From Knoellia sp. S7-12 (GTDB lineage Bacteria; Actinomycetota; Actinomycetes; Actinomycetales; Dermatophilaceae): 64,000 nt of DNA. Shown one piece after another: positions 18,437-33,481 of this stretch. Positions within the stretch are counted from its first letter, which is position 1. Each line of letters starts with the position of its first letter. The stretch is from NCBI RefSeq assembly GCF_040518285.1, contig NZ_CP155449.1, positions 1,922,001-1,986,000 of the forward strand, read 5' to 3'. The notes below the pieces were generated by a model. The model was not told the DNA's origin. It ran no database searches and saw only the letters and a program-made list of their open reading frames with translations. The position numbers were made by a program, and so were the translations under genes.

Positions 18437-18567
18437 GTCTCGCAGTCTGCCGTGCGGCGCCGGGTTCCGACGGTGGGTCGCTCGACAGAGATGGTGGGGG
18501 GAGCGCTCACAGGCGCCGCACAGCCGACTCATGGTTCGCGGTAGGCCAGAGCCGCCACAGTGGAGTC

Positions 18568-19443
18568 ATGAGCGAACGTCAGATCCCCAACCAGCCCCAC
18601 CCGAACCACGACCGCGGCCTCGAGTTCGACGTCGCCACCCTGCTCGGACGACGCAAGGCCCTCGGCCTCTTCGGCGGAGCCGGCCTCCTTGCCCTCGCGG
18701 GGTGCGCCGATGCCACGACCGGGTCAACCGGCACGGCAGCTTCGTCCACCGGCTCGGCGTCCGCGTCCGCGTCGGCTTCGAGCACGGCTTCCGCGAGCGC
18801 CTCTGCGACCACGGTGGACACCGAGGTGCCCGACGAGACCGGCGGCCCATACCCCGGTGACGGCAGCAACGGGGCCAACGTCCTCGACGACGCGGGCATC
18901 ATCCGCTCCGACATCACACGTTCGATCGGCACGTCAACGACGAAGGCCGAAGGCGTTCCCCTCACCATCAACCTCACGGTCACCGACAGTGCCAACGGGT
19001 ATGCCGCCATGGAGGGCGTCGCCGTCTATCTCTGGCACTGCGACCGGGAGGGCAACTACTCGATGTACTCCGAGGGTGTCGAGAACGAGAACTACCTGCG
19101 CGGGGTGCAACCGACGAACGCCAACGGCACGGCGACGTTCACGAGCATCTTCCCCGCGGCATACATGGGTCGTTGGCCGCACATCCACTTCGAGGTCTAC
19201 AAGTCCACGGCCGAGGCGACGAGCAGCGGTCAGATCGTCAAGACCTCGCAGCTCGCCCTGCCCGAGGCCGTGTGCAAGACGGTCTATGCGTCCTCCGGCT
19301 ACGAGCAGAGTGTGCGCAACATGTCGCAGACATCCCTCACCTCGGACATGGTCTTCGGTGACGACGGCGGCATCCACCAGCTCGCGACAGTGACGGGCGA
19401 TGCGGCGAGCGGCTACGTCGCGAACCTCACGATCGGGGTCTGA
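18568..19443 (+). CDS. Tat-exported lipoprotein, intradiol ring-cleavage dioxygenase
   Basis: 291 aa. The N-terminus carries a twin-arginine motif (GRRKALGLFGG) and a lipobox (LALAGC), so it is predicted to be folded in the cytoplasm, exported by Tat and lipidated. A low-complexity Ser/Ala/Thr linker (~50 residues) follows. The catalytic domain resembles protocatechuate/catechol intradiol dioxygenases: YLWHCDREGNYSMYS, then ENYLRGVQPTNANG, then YMGRWPHIHFEVY. These contain candidate Tyr and His ligands for non-haem Fe(III). Such extracytoplasmic dioxygenase-like lipoproteins are known in actinobacteria, but their aromatic substrate is unclear. Start ATG 18568 is the first in frame and gives a complete Tat signal. 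Confidence 0.85.
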   Translation: MSERQIPNQPHPNHDRGLEFDVATLLGRRKALGLFGGAGLLALAGCADATTGSTGTAASSTGSASASASASSTASASASATTVDTEVPDETGGPYPGDGSNGANVLDDAGIIRSDITRSIGTSTTKAEGVPLTINLTVTDSANGYAAMEGVAVYLWHCDREGNYSMYSEGVENENYLRGVQPTNANGTATFTSIFPAAYMGRWPHIHFEVYKSTAEATSSGQIVKTSQLALPEAVCKTVYASSGYEQSVRNMSQTSLTSDMVFGDDGGIHQLATVTGDAASGYVANLTIGV

Positions 19444-19470
19444 GCGGGGAGTGGCTCTAGACTCCGACCC

Positions 19471-20067
19471 ATGGCAGCCCAGCACACGTCGTCCCCGTCC
19501 GAGAACGGCGGTGACGCCGTGCTCACCTACGTCCTCGTCGACGGCGAGAACATCGACGCCACCCTCGGCACCTCGATCCTGGGTCGACGCCCGCAGCCCG
19601 ACGAGCGTCCGCGGTGGGACCGCCTCCTCTCGTTCGCTCGCGACCAGTGGGACCAGGACGTGCGGGGGCTGTTCTTCCTCAACGCGACGACGAGCATGCC
19701 GATGTCGTTCATCCAGGCGCTCAACGCGCTCGGGTTCACGCCGGTGCCGCTGTCAGGTGCCACCGACGTCAAGGTCGTCGACGTCGCCATTCAGAAGACC
19801 CTGCGGGCCATCCGCGACCGCGACGCCGATGTCATGCTCGTCAGCCACGACGGTGACTTCCTCGAGGAGATCGAGGGACTGCTCGATGACGACCGCCGCG
19901 TCGGGGTCATGGCCTTCCGCGAGTTCCGCAACAGCGGGTTCACTGCCCTGGAGGCCGACGGGCTGGAGACCTTCGACCTCGAGTACGACGTCAAGGCGTT
20001 CACTTCACGCCTGCCGCGCGTCCGGGTCATCCCGATTGACGAGTTCGACCCGTCGCAGTTCCTCTGA
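19471..20067 (+). CDS. NYN-domain protein (PIN-like RNase fold)
   Basis: 198 aa. The NYN core is clear: VLVDGENID (residues ~21-29) supplies the first acidic residue, KVVDVAIQK the second, and LVSHDGDFLEEI the Asp pair near the C-terminal end of the domain. NYN proteins share the PIN-type nuclease fold and usually process RNA. It lies upstream of efp and nusB on the same strand, a context with translation and transcription functions. The ~160-bp gap to efp suggests a separate promoter for efp. Confidence 0.8.
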   Translation: MAAQHTSSPSENGGDAVLTYVLVDGENIDATLGTSILGRRPQPDERPRWDRLLSFARDQWDQDVRGLFFLNATTSMPMSFIQALNALGFTPVPLSGATDVKVVDVAIQKTLRAIRDRDADVMLVSHDGDFLEEIEGLLDDDRRVGVMAFREFRNSGFTALEADGLETFDLEYDVKAFTSRLPRVRVIPIDEFDPSQFL

Positions 20068-20228
20068 GTCGCGGCCTTCGAGTCGTGGAATTCGGGCGTC
20101 AGCGTCCTGCCGGATAGACTCACCGGCGAATCTCAGCGCCAGACTTCCGTGCCGCCTGCGTGACGCCTCAGCGCGCCCTGCGCACACGGCATACCGAATC
20201 TTTTCAATCTCATCGAAAGTGAACCCAC

Positions 20229-20789
20229 GTGGCATCGACGAACGAACTCAAGAACGGCCTCGTCCTCAACCTCGAGGGCCAGCTGTGGACCGTCGTGGAG
20301 TTCCAGCACGTCAAGCCCGGCAAGGGACCGGCCTTCGTGCGGACCAAGCTCAAGCACGTGCTGTCGGGCAAGGTCGTCGACAAGACGTTCAACGCCGGCA
20401 CCAAGGTCGAGACCGCCAGCGTGGACAAGCGCAACATGCAGTACCTCTACAACGACGGCACCGACTACGTCTTCATGGACGGCGACACGTTCGACCAGAT
20501 CACGGTCACCCCCACCGTCGTCGGTGACGCAGCCAAGTACATGCTCGAGAACCAGGACGCCATCGTCGCGCGGCACGAGGGCAACGTCCTCTTCATCGAG
20601 TTGCCTGCCTCGGTCGTCCTGTCGATCCAGTACACCGAGCCGGGTCTGCAGGGTGACCGCTCGACCGGTGGCACCAAGCCGGCGACGCTCGAGACCGGCG
20701 CCGAGATCGGCGTCCCGCTCTTCCTCAACACCGGCGACAAGGTCAAGGTGGACACGCGCGACGGGTCCTACCTCGGCCGCGTCAACTGA
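20229..20789 (+). CDS. efp: Translation elongation factor P
   Basis: 186 aa with the three-domain EF-P architecture. N-terminal KOW-like domain with the tip loop KPGKGPAF, whose Lys is the position modified in many bacteria; then an OB-type middle domain ([19 protein letters not shown]) and the C-terminal OB domain with the conserved tail [15 protein letters not shown] binds between the P and E sites and relieves stalling at polyproline. Start is ATG 20229 ([10 protein letters not shown]). nusB follows 18 bp downstream, the usual efp-nusB pair. Confidence 0.97.
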   Translation: MASTNELKNGLVLNLEGQLWTVVEFQHVKPGKGPAFVRTKLKHVLSGKVVDKTFNAGTKVETASVDKRNMQYLYNDGTDYVFMDGDTFDQITVTPTVVGDAAKYMLENQDAIVARHEGNVLFIELPASVVLSIQYTEPGLQGDRSTGGTKPATLETGAEIGVPLFLNTGDKVKVDTRDGSYLGRVN

Positions 20790-20807
20790 TCGGCGGACTC
20801 CCACCAC

Positions 20808-21218
20808 ATGGCTGCCCGCACCAAATCGCGCCGACGCGCCATCGACCTGCTCTTCGAGGCCGAGCAGCGTCAGGTCAACGCGACTGAGCTCCTCAAGGAA
20901 CGCCTCGCCACTCCCGTGACCGAGGCGCCTCTCAACGAGTTCACGGCCGACCTCGTCACGGGCGTCGTCGACAACTGGACCCAGATCAACGACCTGCTCA
21001 CGACCTACTCGCAGGGTTGGTCGGTCGAGCGGATGCCTGCAGTCGACCGCGCCATCCTGCGTGTCGGCGCGTTCGAGGTGCTCTTCGGCGAGGTGCCCGA
21101 GGGCGTCGCGATCAGTGAGGCCGTGGCGATCGCGACCGAGCTGTCGACCGATGACTCGCCGAAGTTCGTCAATGGACTCCTCGCACGTCTCGCCGAGGTC
21201 AAGCCGACCCTGGCCTGA
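20808..21218 (+). CDS. nusB: Transcription antitermination factor NusB
   Basis: 136 aa, all-helical NusB fold beginning with the basic RTKSRRRAIDLLFEAEQR RNA-binding helix and ending with VNGLLARLAEVKP. NusB with NusE (S10) binds boxA in rRNA leaders and supports antitermination. It lies 18 bp after efp and is followed by a strong hairpin, which ends the efp-nusB transcript. Confidence 0.96.
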   Translation: MAARTKSRRRAIDLLFEAEQRQVNATELLKERLATPVTEAPLNEFTADLVTGVVDNWTQINDLLTTYSQGWSVERMPAVDRAILRVGAFEVLFGEVPEGVAISEAVAIATELSTDDSPKFVNGLLARLAEVKPTLA

Positions 21219-21236
21219 CGTCCCCGTAGTCGCCTG

Positions 21237-21268
21237 ACGGCCGCTGACCCTTTCGGGTCGGCGGCCGT
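21237..21268 (+). terminator. Hairpin after nusB
   Basis: Near-perfect inverted repeat ACGGCCGC-TGACCC / GGGTC-GGCGGCCGT with a TTTC loop, 18 bp after the nusB stop. It lacks a long T tract, as is common in high-GC actinobacteria. Confidence 0.75.
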
Positions 21269-21340
21269 TGGGCTGTGCTCCGACCCAGCATTTCGGCGTA
21301 TGCCGTGTGCTCGCCTCCCGCTTCGTCCCCCGCGTCGCGG

Positions 21341-21354
21341 TGCTAGCATTGACA
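21341..21354 (+). promoter_or_regulatory. Possible fitAB operator/promoter element
   Basis: An 8-bp palindrome TGCTAGCA is followed at once by TTGACA, 30-43 bp before the antitoxin start. Autoregulation by a palindrome near the promoter is usual for FitA-type antitoxins. No matching -10 is evident, so the role is tentative. Confidence 0.3.
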
Positions 21355-21383
21355 GCACTGAACGAGCGACAGGGGCGGCAGCG

Positions 21384-21641
21384 ATGAGCACACTGACCAT
21401 CCGTCAGGTTGACGAGGACGTGAAGAAGCGGCTTCAGGTGCGAGCGGCGCGCAATGGCCGCTCAATGGAGGCTGAGGTTCGGGCGATTCTGACTGAGGCG
21501 GTCTCGATCGACGCGGCGGTGGAAACGGAGGATCCACTCTTCGCGGCACTGCGCGACTTCCGCCGGCTGACCGGGGGCCTCGAACTAGACATCCCGTCGC
21601 GAGCTGACGACATCGAGCGACCCGTTCCCGACTTCTCGTGA
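21384..21641 (+). CDS. FitA-type ribbon-helix-helix antitoxin
   Basis: 85 aa from ATG 21384 (MSTLTIRQVDEDVKKRL). The N-terminal ~45 residues are a ribbon-helix-helix DNA-binding domain with TIRQVDEDV as the strand and RAARNGRSMEAEVRAIL as the second helix, the FitA signature. The acidic/aromatic C-terminal tail would wrap the cognate toxin. It overlaps the PIN toxin by 4 nt (GTGA). As in other FitAB pairs the complex probably represses its own promoter. Confidence 0.88.
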   Translation: MSTLTIRQVDEDVKKRLQVRAARNGRSMEAEVRAILTEAVSIDAAVETEDPLFAALRDFRRLTGGLELDIPSRADDIERPVPDFS

Positions 21642-22057
21642 TCGTCCTCGACACCAACGTCCTGTCCGAGACATTGCAACCCGCCCCTGACGAGCGCGTC
21701 GTCGAGTGGCTCCTCGAACTGCCTCACCGCCACCGTCGCATCACCGTGATCACTGCAGCGGAGCTCTTGCAGGGGGTGTTTGTCCTGCCTCAGGGCCAAC
21801 GCCGAGACCACCTTCATGAGGCTGTCGACAGTGTCCTGGCGACGTTTCGCGGTGGAGTTCTGGACGCCGACACGCGGACCGCTCCGTACTTTGCCGACAT
21901 CAGGGCCACGAGGCGACGACTTGGCCGTCCCATAGGAGCCATGGATGCGTGGATCGCGGCCATCTGCCGTCGCCATGATGTCCCGCTTGCGACCCGGAAC
22001 ATCAGGGACTTCGAGGACACCGGCATTGCCGTCATGAATCCGTGGGTGGGCACCTGA
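21638..22057 (+). CDS. FitB/VapC-type PIN toxin
   Basis: 139 aa from GTG 21638, overlapping the antitoxin stop. PIN-domain acidic residues are visible: Asp in VLDTNVLSE, Glu in ITAAELLQG, Asp in GAMDAWIAAI and the closing LATRNIRDFEDTGI. FitB toxins are Mg-dependent RNases neutralised by FitA. The module lies between nusB and the pyr operon. Confidence 0.9.
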   Translation: MIVLDTNVLSETLQPAPDERVVEWLLELPHRHRRITVITAAELLQGVFVLPQGQRRDHLHEAVDSVLATFRGGVLDADTRTAPYFADIRATRRRLGRPIGAMDAWIAAICRRHDVPLATRNIRDFEDTGIAVMNPWVGT

Positions 22058-22070
22058 CAGGATTGGCGCC

Positions 22071-22654
22071 ATGCGCAAACTCGTCTACTACGTCGCTGTC
22101 ACACTCGATGGGTTCATCGCAGGACCGGACGGGGAGACCCCAGTGGGGCCGAGTTCTTCCCGATCACCCCGGATCTCATCGAGTTCATCGTGGCGAATTA
22201 CCCCGAGACGCTTCCCGGGCCAGCGCGTGACGCCATGGGGATCACGGGGCAGGGGCAACACTTCGACACGGTCATCGAGGGGCGGGCTTCCTATGATCTG
22301 GGCCTGGCCGCCGGTCTCGATGACGCCTATCCGCATCTGCGACACCTGGTCGTGTCGACCACGTTGGGCGAGCGCACTGAGCTGCCGGTCGAGATCGTCA
22401 GCGGCGACCCGATCACGAGGGTCCGCGAACTCAAGGCGCAGGACGGTCTCGACATCTGGTTGGTCGGGGGCGGCCCTCTCGCCCACGCGCTCCTGCCGGA
22501 GATCGACCGGCTCGTCCTCAAGGTCAACCCGTCGGCCATTGGCTCCGGGATCCCGCTGTTCGCGGGGGAGTTCACGCACGCACGGTTCACTCCGGTCGGC
22601 CAGGAGGACCTTGCCGGTGGGGTCCGCGTCGTCACCCTCGACCGGGCTTCCTGA
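22071..22654 (+). pseudogene. DHFR/RibD-C-like reductase, frameshifted
   Basis: The N-terminus MRKLVYYVAVTLDGFIAGPDG is the start of the YyaP/RibD-C dihydrofolate-reductase-like family, but after GETPVG the frame is lost. The expected continuation (AEFFPITPDLIEF, then VANYPETLPG to the end at 22654) is in the -1 frame. The total length (584 bp) is one base short of a multiple of three, and restoring one G in the GGGG run at 22145-22148 would rejoin the two parts. The rest (WLVGGGPLAHALL, NPSAIGSGIPLF) is well conserved. Either a recent pseudogene or a homopolymer sequencing error. Intact members reduce pteridine- or pyrimidine-like substrates with NADPH; exact roles are mostly unknown. Confidence 0.8.
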
Positions 22655-22685
22655 CGCGAGGAGTCACAGCCCGCCGGGGGACAGC

Positions 22686-22877
22686 TCAGTGTGAGGTGGT
22701 GGCAGGCATCCTTGCGCCGAACACGACTTCGGGCCACGCGGCACGAGCGAGCCAGGCGCGATACGTGTCGGCGTCGGCGTCACGCGGCGGGAAGAGCGGG
22801 GCGCGTTCTGAGTTCATTGGTAGGGCCGGGGCACAGGTGTCGCCAGAGGTGGGTGTCGTGAGCGTCTGTGGGTGCAC
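22686..22877 (-). CDS. Small 63-aa protein divergent from pyr operon
   Basis: A GTG at 22877 has a full AAGGAGG Shine-Dalgarno four bases upstream (rc at 22882-22888), which is the main reason to accept it. The product is Thr/Pro-rich at the start, then PPRDADADTYRAWLARAAWPEVVFGARM. The second half looks like a folded helix with conserved-looking Trp residues. No family recognised. It is transcribed away from pyrR with ~200 bp between starts and could share the pyr regulatory region. It could be a small regulator or a decayed gene end. Confidence 0.5.
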   Translation of the reverse strand: MHPQTLTTPTSGDTCAPALPMNSERAPLFPPRDADADTYRAWLARAAWPEVVFGARMPATTSH

Positions 22878-22938
22878 GGTGCCTCCTTCGGCTGGGAACG
22901 TTGTCCTATTACATCACGTGACCTTGGGGCAGGCATAG

Positions 22939-24703
<1,765 letters not shown>

Positions 24704-24707
<4 letters not shown>

Positions 24708-25996
24708 CGAACCTGCACATCACGGGGGCCACACTTCTCGGGGGCGAGGCCAACGATGTCCTTGTTCTCGAGGGTCAGATCGCGGCGATCGGCGGCGGAC
24801 TCGATGTGCCCCAGGGAGTCGAGAGCATCGACGCCGATGGTCTCGCGCTGCTGCCCGGCTTCGTCGACCTCCACACGCATTTGCGCGAACCTGGTCGGGA
24901 GGACGCCGAGACGATCGCGACGGGAGCTGCCGCTGCAGCCTTCGGGGGCTTCACCGCAGTGCTCGCCATGGCCAACACCAACCCGGTGACCGACACGGCG
25001 GAGGCCGCAGAGCGGGTCCTCGACCTCGGCCGCGCCACCGGCCTCGTTGACGTTCAGCCCATCGGCGCCGTGACCAAGGGCCTCGCGGGCGAGGAGCTCG
25101 CCGAGCTCGCGCTCATGCACCGCTCACGCGCCAACGTCCGGGTCTTCTCTGATGACGGTCGCTGTGTCCACGACGCGCGAGTCATGCGCCGGGCCCTCGA
25201 GTACGTGCGCGCCTTCGGCGGTGTCGTCAGTCAACACAGTCAGGATCCCGACCTGGCCGGGTCCAGTGCCTGCTGCCACGAGGGTGAACTCAGCGGCCGC
25301 CTCGGACTGCCGGGCTGGCCCGCCGTCGCCGAGTCGAGCATCATCGCCCGCGATGCGCAGCTCGCCCAGCACACGGGTTCGCGCGTCCACGTGGCGCATG
25401 TGACCACCGCGGAGGGCGTCGAGGTCGTCCGCTGGGCCAAGGCTCGCGGCATCGACCTCACCGCCGAGGTGACTCCACACCACCTGCTCCTCACGCAGGA
25501 CCTGGTCAGTGGCTACGACCCGACGTTCAAGGTCAACCCGCCGCTGCGACCTTCTGAGGACGTCGAGGCCCTTCGGGCAGCCTTGGTCGACGGGACCATC
25601 GACGCGGTCGCCACCGACCACGCGCCGCACGCCCGACACGACAAGGAGCATGCCTTCGTCGACGCGGCGTTCGGCATGCTCGGCCTCGAGACCGCCTTCG
25701 CCGTGGTCCACGACACGATGGTCCTGAGCGGGGCGCTCGACCTCGCCGGTCTGGCCGATCGCATGTCGACCGCCCCGGCGCGCATCGCCGGCCTGTCCGA
25801 CCATGGCCGGGCACTCGAGGTGGGCGCCCCCGCCAACCTCGTCCTCATCGACACCGAGGCCAACCAGACCGTGGACGCCGAAGCCTCCCATTCCCAGTCC
25901 CGCAACAATCCGTGGCACGGCATGAGCTTCACCGGTGCCGTCCACACGACCATCCTGCGCGGCCGGGTCACGGCCACGCTTCAGGAGCACGCATGA
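24704..25996 (+). CDS. pyrC: Dihydroorotase
   Basis: 430 aa amidohydrolase of the class I type: metal-binding [10 protein letters not shown] near residue 60, [19 protein letters not shown] and [12 protein letters not shown] with the catalytic Asp. Converts carbamoyl-aspartate to dihydroorotate. Overlaps pyrB and carA by 4 nt each; here pyrC abuts carA directly with no intervening membrane gene. Confidence 0.97.
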
Positions 25997-27155
25997 ACAC
26001 CACAGTCCATACCCGCGAACTGGCAGTGCTCGTCCTCGAGGACGGTCGCACCTTCACCGGGCGCTCCTACGGCAGCCGTGGGGAGACGGTCGGCGAGGCC
26101 GTCTTCTGCACAGCGATGACCGGCTATCAGGAGACGCTGACCGATCCGAGCTATCACCGCCAGGTCGTCGTCATGACGGCCCCGCACGTGGGGAACACCG
26201 GCTGGAACGACGAGGACGACGAGTCCTCGCGCATCTGGGTCGCCGGCTACGTCGTGCGCGACCCTGCCCTGCGGCCCTCGAACTGGCGCTCGCAGCGCAG
26301 CCTCGAGGACGAGCTCGTGGCCCAGGGCGTCGTGGGCATCTGCGACATCGACACCCGCGCCCTCACGCGCCACCTGCGTGAGCGTGGAGCCATGCGAGTC
26401 GGCATCTTCTCCGGGGACGAGGCGCGTATGCCGTCGCACGAGCTCGTCGAGCGCGTCACCGCCGCGCCCCAGATGGCGGGTGCCTCCCTCGCCCAAGAGG
26501 TCAGCACCAAAGAGCCCTACGTCGTGCAGGCGGTGGGGGAGAAGCGCTTCACCGTCGCCGCAATCGACCTCGGCATCAAGGCGATGACGCCGCAGTGCAT
26601 GGCCGAGCGCGGTATCGAGGTCCACGTCCTCCCCGCGACCACGACTTTCGCGCAGATCGAGGCGCTCAGCCCCGACGGTGTCTTCTTCAGCAACGGCCCG
26701 GGAGACCCGTCGAGCGCCGACCACGAAGTTGGAGTCCTGCGCGAGGTGCTCGCTGCCGGGATCCCGTTCTTCGGGATCTGCTTCGGCAACCAGCTGTTCG
26801 GCCGGGCGTTGGGCTTCGGCACCTTCAAGCTTAAGTACGGCCACCGCGGCATCAACCAGCCGGTCATGGACCGCACGACGGGCAAGGTCGAGGTCACCGC
26901 GCACAACCACGGCTTCGCGGTCGATGCTCCCCTCGACGAGGACAGCCATACCGAGTTCGGGCAGGCGCGGGTCTCGCACGTGTGCCTCAACGACGACGTC
27001 GTCGAAGGCCTCGAACTCCATGATGCGAACTCCGGTGTCCTCAGGGCGTTCTCAGTCCAGTACCACCCGGAAGCAGCAGCGGGACCGCACGATGCGGCCT
27101 ATCTGTTTGATCGGTTTGTTGAACTTCTCTCGAGCAACACGAAGGTGGGCGCCTG

Positions 27156-27156
<1 letters not shown>
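25993..27156 (+). CDS. carA: Carbamoyl-phosphate synthase small chain
   Basis: 387 aa from ATG 25993, which overlaps the pyrC stop (ATGA); the frame is open further upstream but those residues lie inside pyrC. The N-terminal CPSase small domain ([12 protein letters not shown]) is followed by a class I glutamine amidotransferase with nucleophile Cys in [16 protein letters not shown] and His/Glu in [11 protein letters not shown]. Supplies ammonia to CarB. Confidence 0.96.
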
Positions 27157-30469
<3,313 letters not shown>

Positions 30470-30473
<4 letters not shown>

Positions 30474-31372
30474 GCAGTGCGGGCACGAACGGCGCGGCTC
30501 AGGCGGGTGTGATCCAGGTGCAGGGCGAAATCATCGCGACCCGCCGGGCCGGCGCCTATCACCACCTGACGATCGTCGCTCCCGGTGTCGCCGAGCTCGC
30601 GCGCCCGGGACAGTTCGCGGCGCTGGCGGTCGGCGGCCCCACGACGGGCAACCTGCTGCGGCGCTCCTTCTCGATCCACAAGGTGAGCCCTTCCGGCACC
30701 TACGGCGGGACGCTCGACCTCGTCATCGCCGCCAAGGGCGCCGGGACCGAGTGGCTCACGTCGCTGCGTGCCCACGACACGGTTGACGTGGTGGCTCCGC
30801 TCGGACGGCCCTTCCCGTTGCCGACCGAGCCAGTGCCTTGCGTGCTCGTCGGAGGCGGCTACGGATCTGCACCACTCTTCTGGCTGGCCGAGGTCCTGCG
30901 CGCGCGGGGCTGCACCGTCGAGATGGTGCTCGGTGCGGCCTCGGAGGACCGGCTCTTCGGTGTCGTCGAGGCCCGACGGGCCGCTGATCGCGTCACGGTG
31001 ACGACCGATGACGGCTCCGCCGGACAGCGCGGCTGGGTGAGCGACGTTCTGCCGGACGTGTTCCGGCGCACCGGTGCGCCGGTGGCCTATGCGTGCGGAC
31101 CCATGGGGATGCTGCAGTCCGTCACGCGCGTCGCGTCCGAGCACGGGGCGGTGGCCCAGGTCGCGGTCGAGGAATCGATGGCCTGCGGCATCGGGGTCTG
31201 CATGACGTGTGTCATGCCCGTGCGGGGCAGGGACGGCGTGACGTCGATGGTGCGCTCGTGTGTCGAGGGACCCGTCTTTCGCGGTGACCGCATCCGCTGG
31301 GAGGCGTTCCACGACGGTGTCTGCGGCGTCCCCGACGATGCGGTGGGTGCGCCGAGAGTGGGAGGTCACTGA
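30470..31372 (+). CDS. pyrK: Dihydroorotate dehydrogenase electron-transfer subunit
   Basis: 300 aa. An FAD-binding ferredoxin-reductase fold (RRSFSIHKV for [18 protein letters not shown] for NAD) and a C-terminal [2Fe-2S] binding pattern C-x4-C-x2-C in [13 protein letters not shown] with a fourth Cys in VRSCVEG. PyrK channels electrons from PyrD to NAD+, defining a class 1B system. Overlaps carB by 4 nt and pyrD by 1 nt. Confidence 0.93.
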
Positions 31373-32334
31373 TGGCGGTCGACATGTCCGTGACCTTCAC
31401 CGGTCGGACCCTTCCCAACCCTGTCATGACCGCGTCAGGGTGCGCCGCCAACGGCCGCGAGCTGCACCGCTTCTTTGATGTCTCCCAGCTCGGGGCCTTC
31501 GTCACCAAGACCGTGATGATGGATCCGCGCTCTGGTCGCGGAACTCCGCGCATGGCCGAGACGAGCTCAGGCATGCTCAACTCGATCGGCCTTCAGGGTC
31601 CAGGAATCCACGCCTTCGTCGAGAAGGACCTGCCCTGGCTGAAGTCTGTCGGTGCGCGCGTGCTCGTGTCGATCGCGGGCAACACCGCGGGGGAGTTCGC
31701 GGATGTGGCGCAGGTGCTCGCGGCCAGCGACGCGTTCGACTGTGTCGTTGGCGTCGAGGTCAACATCTCGTGCCCCAACGTCGCCAACCGCGGCCTGGTC
31801 TTCGCGTGCGACCCGCTCGCCTCTGGCAAGGTCATCGCGCTCGTGCGCGAACAGCTGCCTCGCGACGTGCCGATGTTCGCCAAGCTCACCCCCGACGTCA
31901 CCGACATCGTGTCGATCGCTGACGCGTCGGTGAAGGCTGGTGCCACTGGCCTCACGATGATCAACACCCTCCTGGGCATGGTCATCGACACCGACCGTCT
32001 GCGACCGCAACTTGGTGGCATCACTGGCGGACTCTCCGGGCCTTCGATCCGACCAGTTGCCGTCCGTGCCCTGTGGCAGGTCACCGCCGCAATGCGCGCC
32101 GGGCGCTTCCAGACGGTGCCGCTCATCGGGGTCGGGGGTGTGCGCACCGGCCGAGACGCCCTCGAGCTCATCGCTGCCGGCGCGACCGGCATCCAGGTGG
32201 GCACAGCGACCTTCAACGACCCGACCGCTCCCCAGCGCGTCCTCACCGAGCTCGAGGCGCTCGCCGAGTCCCACGGCGTCGCCCGCATCACCGAGCTCGT
32301 TGGCGTCGCGCACGACAGGATGGTGATCCCGTGA
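31372..32334 (+). CDS. pyrD: Dihydroorotate dehydrogenase, class 1B catalytic subunit
   Basis: 320 aa TIM-barrel FMN enzyme. NPVMTASGCAANG at the start, GLQGPGIHAF, the active-site Cys in VEVNISCPNVANRG, KLTPDVTDI and GVGGVRTGRDALELI (phosphate-binding) are all present. Cys as the catalytic base and adjacency to pyrK mark it as NAD-linked class 1B, not the membrane class 2 enzyme common in actinobacteria. Confidence 0.95.
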   Translation: MAVDMSVTFTGRTLPNPVMTASGCAANGRELHRFFDVSQLGAFVTKTVMMDPRSGRGTPRMAETSSGMLNSIGLQGPGIHAFVEKDLPWLKSVGARVLVSIAGNTAGEFADVAQVLAASDAFDCVVGVEVNISCPNVANRGLVFACDPLASGKVIALVREQLPRDVPMFAKLTPDVTDIVSIADASVKAGATGLTMINTLLGMVIDTDRLRPQLGGITGGLSGPSIRPVAVRALWQVTAAMRAGRFQTVPLIGVGGVRTGRDALELIAAGATGIQVGTATFNDPTAPQRVLTELEALAESHGVARITELVGVAHDRMVIP

Positions 32335-33215
32335 CCGCATCCACCGAGACCAGCGCCGACGCCATGACAGCGACCTTCGGGCAGCGGCTGCGCGCCGTGA
32401 TGGAACAGCACGGCCCCCTGTGCGCCGGCATCGACCCGCACCGGGCCCTGCTCGAGTCGTGGGGACTCGCCCATGACCTCGACGGACTGCGCGCCTTCAC
32501 CGGGGCGTGTGTCGATGCCTTCGGCGGCCACGTCGGAGTGGTCAAACCACAGTCGGCGTTCTTCGAGGTGTTCGGTTCCGCAGGTGTGGCTGTTCTCGAG
32601 GGCGCGATCACGGCACTGCGCGAGCGGGGGACGGTGGTCATCCTTGACGCGAAGCGGGGCGACATCGGCACGACGATGGATGCCTACGCCGAGGCGTTCC
32701 TCGGCAAGGACGCGGTTGACCCCGCTGACGCGCTCACTGTGAGCCCCTATCTCGGCTACGGCTCGCTCCGCCCCGCGATTGACCTCGCCGACCAGACCGG
32801 TCGCGGTGTCTTCGTCCTTGCGCTGACCTCCAATCCCGAGGGTGCGCAGGTCCAGCACGCGGTGCGCGAGGGCCGCTCGGTCGCTGGCTCGATCGTCGAC
32901 GGGGCCCGGGCGGACAACGCGGACGCACTGGCTCGAGGCGAGCTCGGCCATGTCGGTCTCGTCGTGGGCGCCACCGTCGGCAGCGCCGTCCAAGACCTCG
33001 ACCTCGATCTGGCGGCCATGGGCGGCCCGATCCTGGCACCGGGCGTCGGCGCACAGGGTGGCACGTCCGAGGACCTCAAGCGCGTCTTCGGTGACGCTCT
33101 GCGCAACGTCCTCCCGGCGAGCAGTCGTGAGGTCCTCTCCGCTGGCCCCGATGTGCCCACGCTGCGCGCCCAGGCCGCTCGGACCAACGAGGCCCTGGCC
33201 GCGCTGCTGCGCTGA
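32331..33215 (+). CDS. pyrF: Orotidine 5'-phosphate decarboxylase
   Basis: 294 aa from GTG 32331 (overlaps the pyrD stop); ATG 32364 just before TFGQRL is an alternative. Long-type OMP decarboxylase: CAGIDPHRALL, VVKPQSAFFEVFG, the catalytic DAKRGDIGTT and GVGAQGGTSEDL. Final step to UMP and the last gene of the operon. Confidence 0.95.
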   Translation: MTASTETSADAMTATFGQRLRAVMEQHGPLCAGIDPHRALLESWGLAHDLDGLRAFTGACVDAFGGHVGVVKPQSAFFEVFGSAGVAVLEGAITALRERGTVVILDAKRGDIGTTMDAYAEAFLGKDAVDPADALTVSPYLGYGSLRPAIDLADQTGRGVFVLALTSNPEGAQVQHAVREGRSVAGSIVDGARADNADALARGELGHVGLVVGATVGSAVQDLDLDLAAMGGPILAPGVGAQGGTSEDLKRVFGDALRNVLPASSREVLSAGPDVPTLRAQAARTNEALAALLR

Positions 33216-33481
33216 GACGTGGGGTCGGGATTCCTGCTGGCGCGACCGACACATCCATCAAAGGCGTCGAGTTGCGGATCAGGGAGGGTGCGCGCGGCCG
33301 CAACACGCGCGCACGCACTTATGATGTCGAGAACGCGCTGGGCGTGCAGCCCGGGACAACCCCGAGATGCGCGGACTTCACCCCTCACTTCTGGGGGGCG
33401 GCCCACTCACCCTGACGTGATTAAATCGCGGGAGGCGTTGAGAAGCAGCGCCGCCCAAGATTCATACGGAGGACATCCCCC

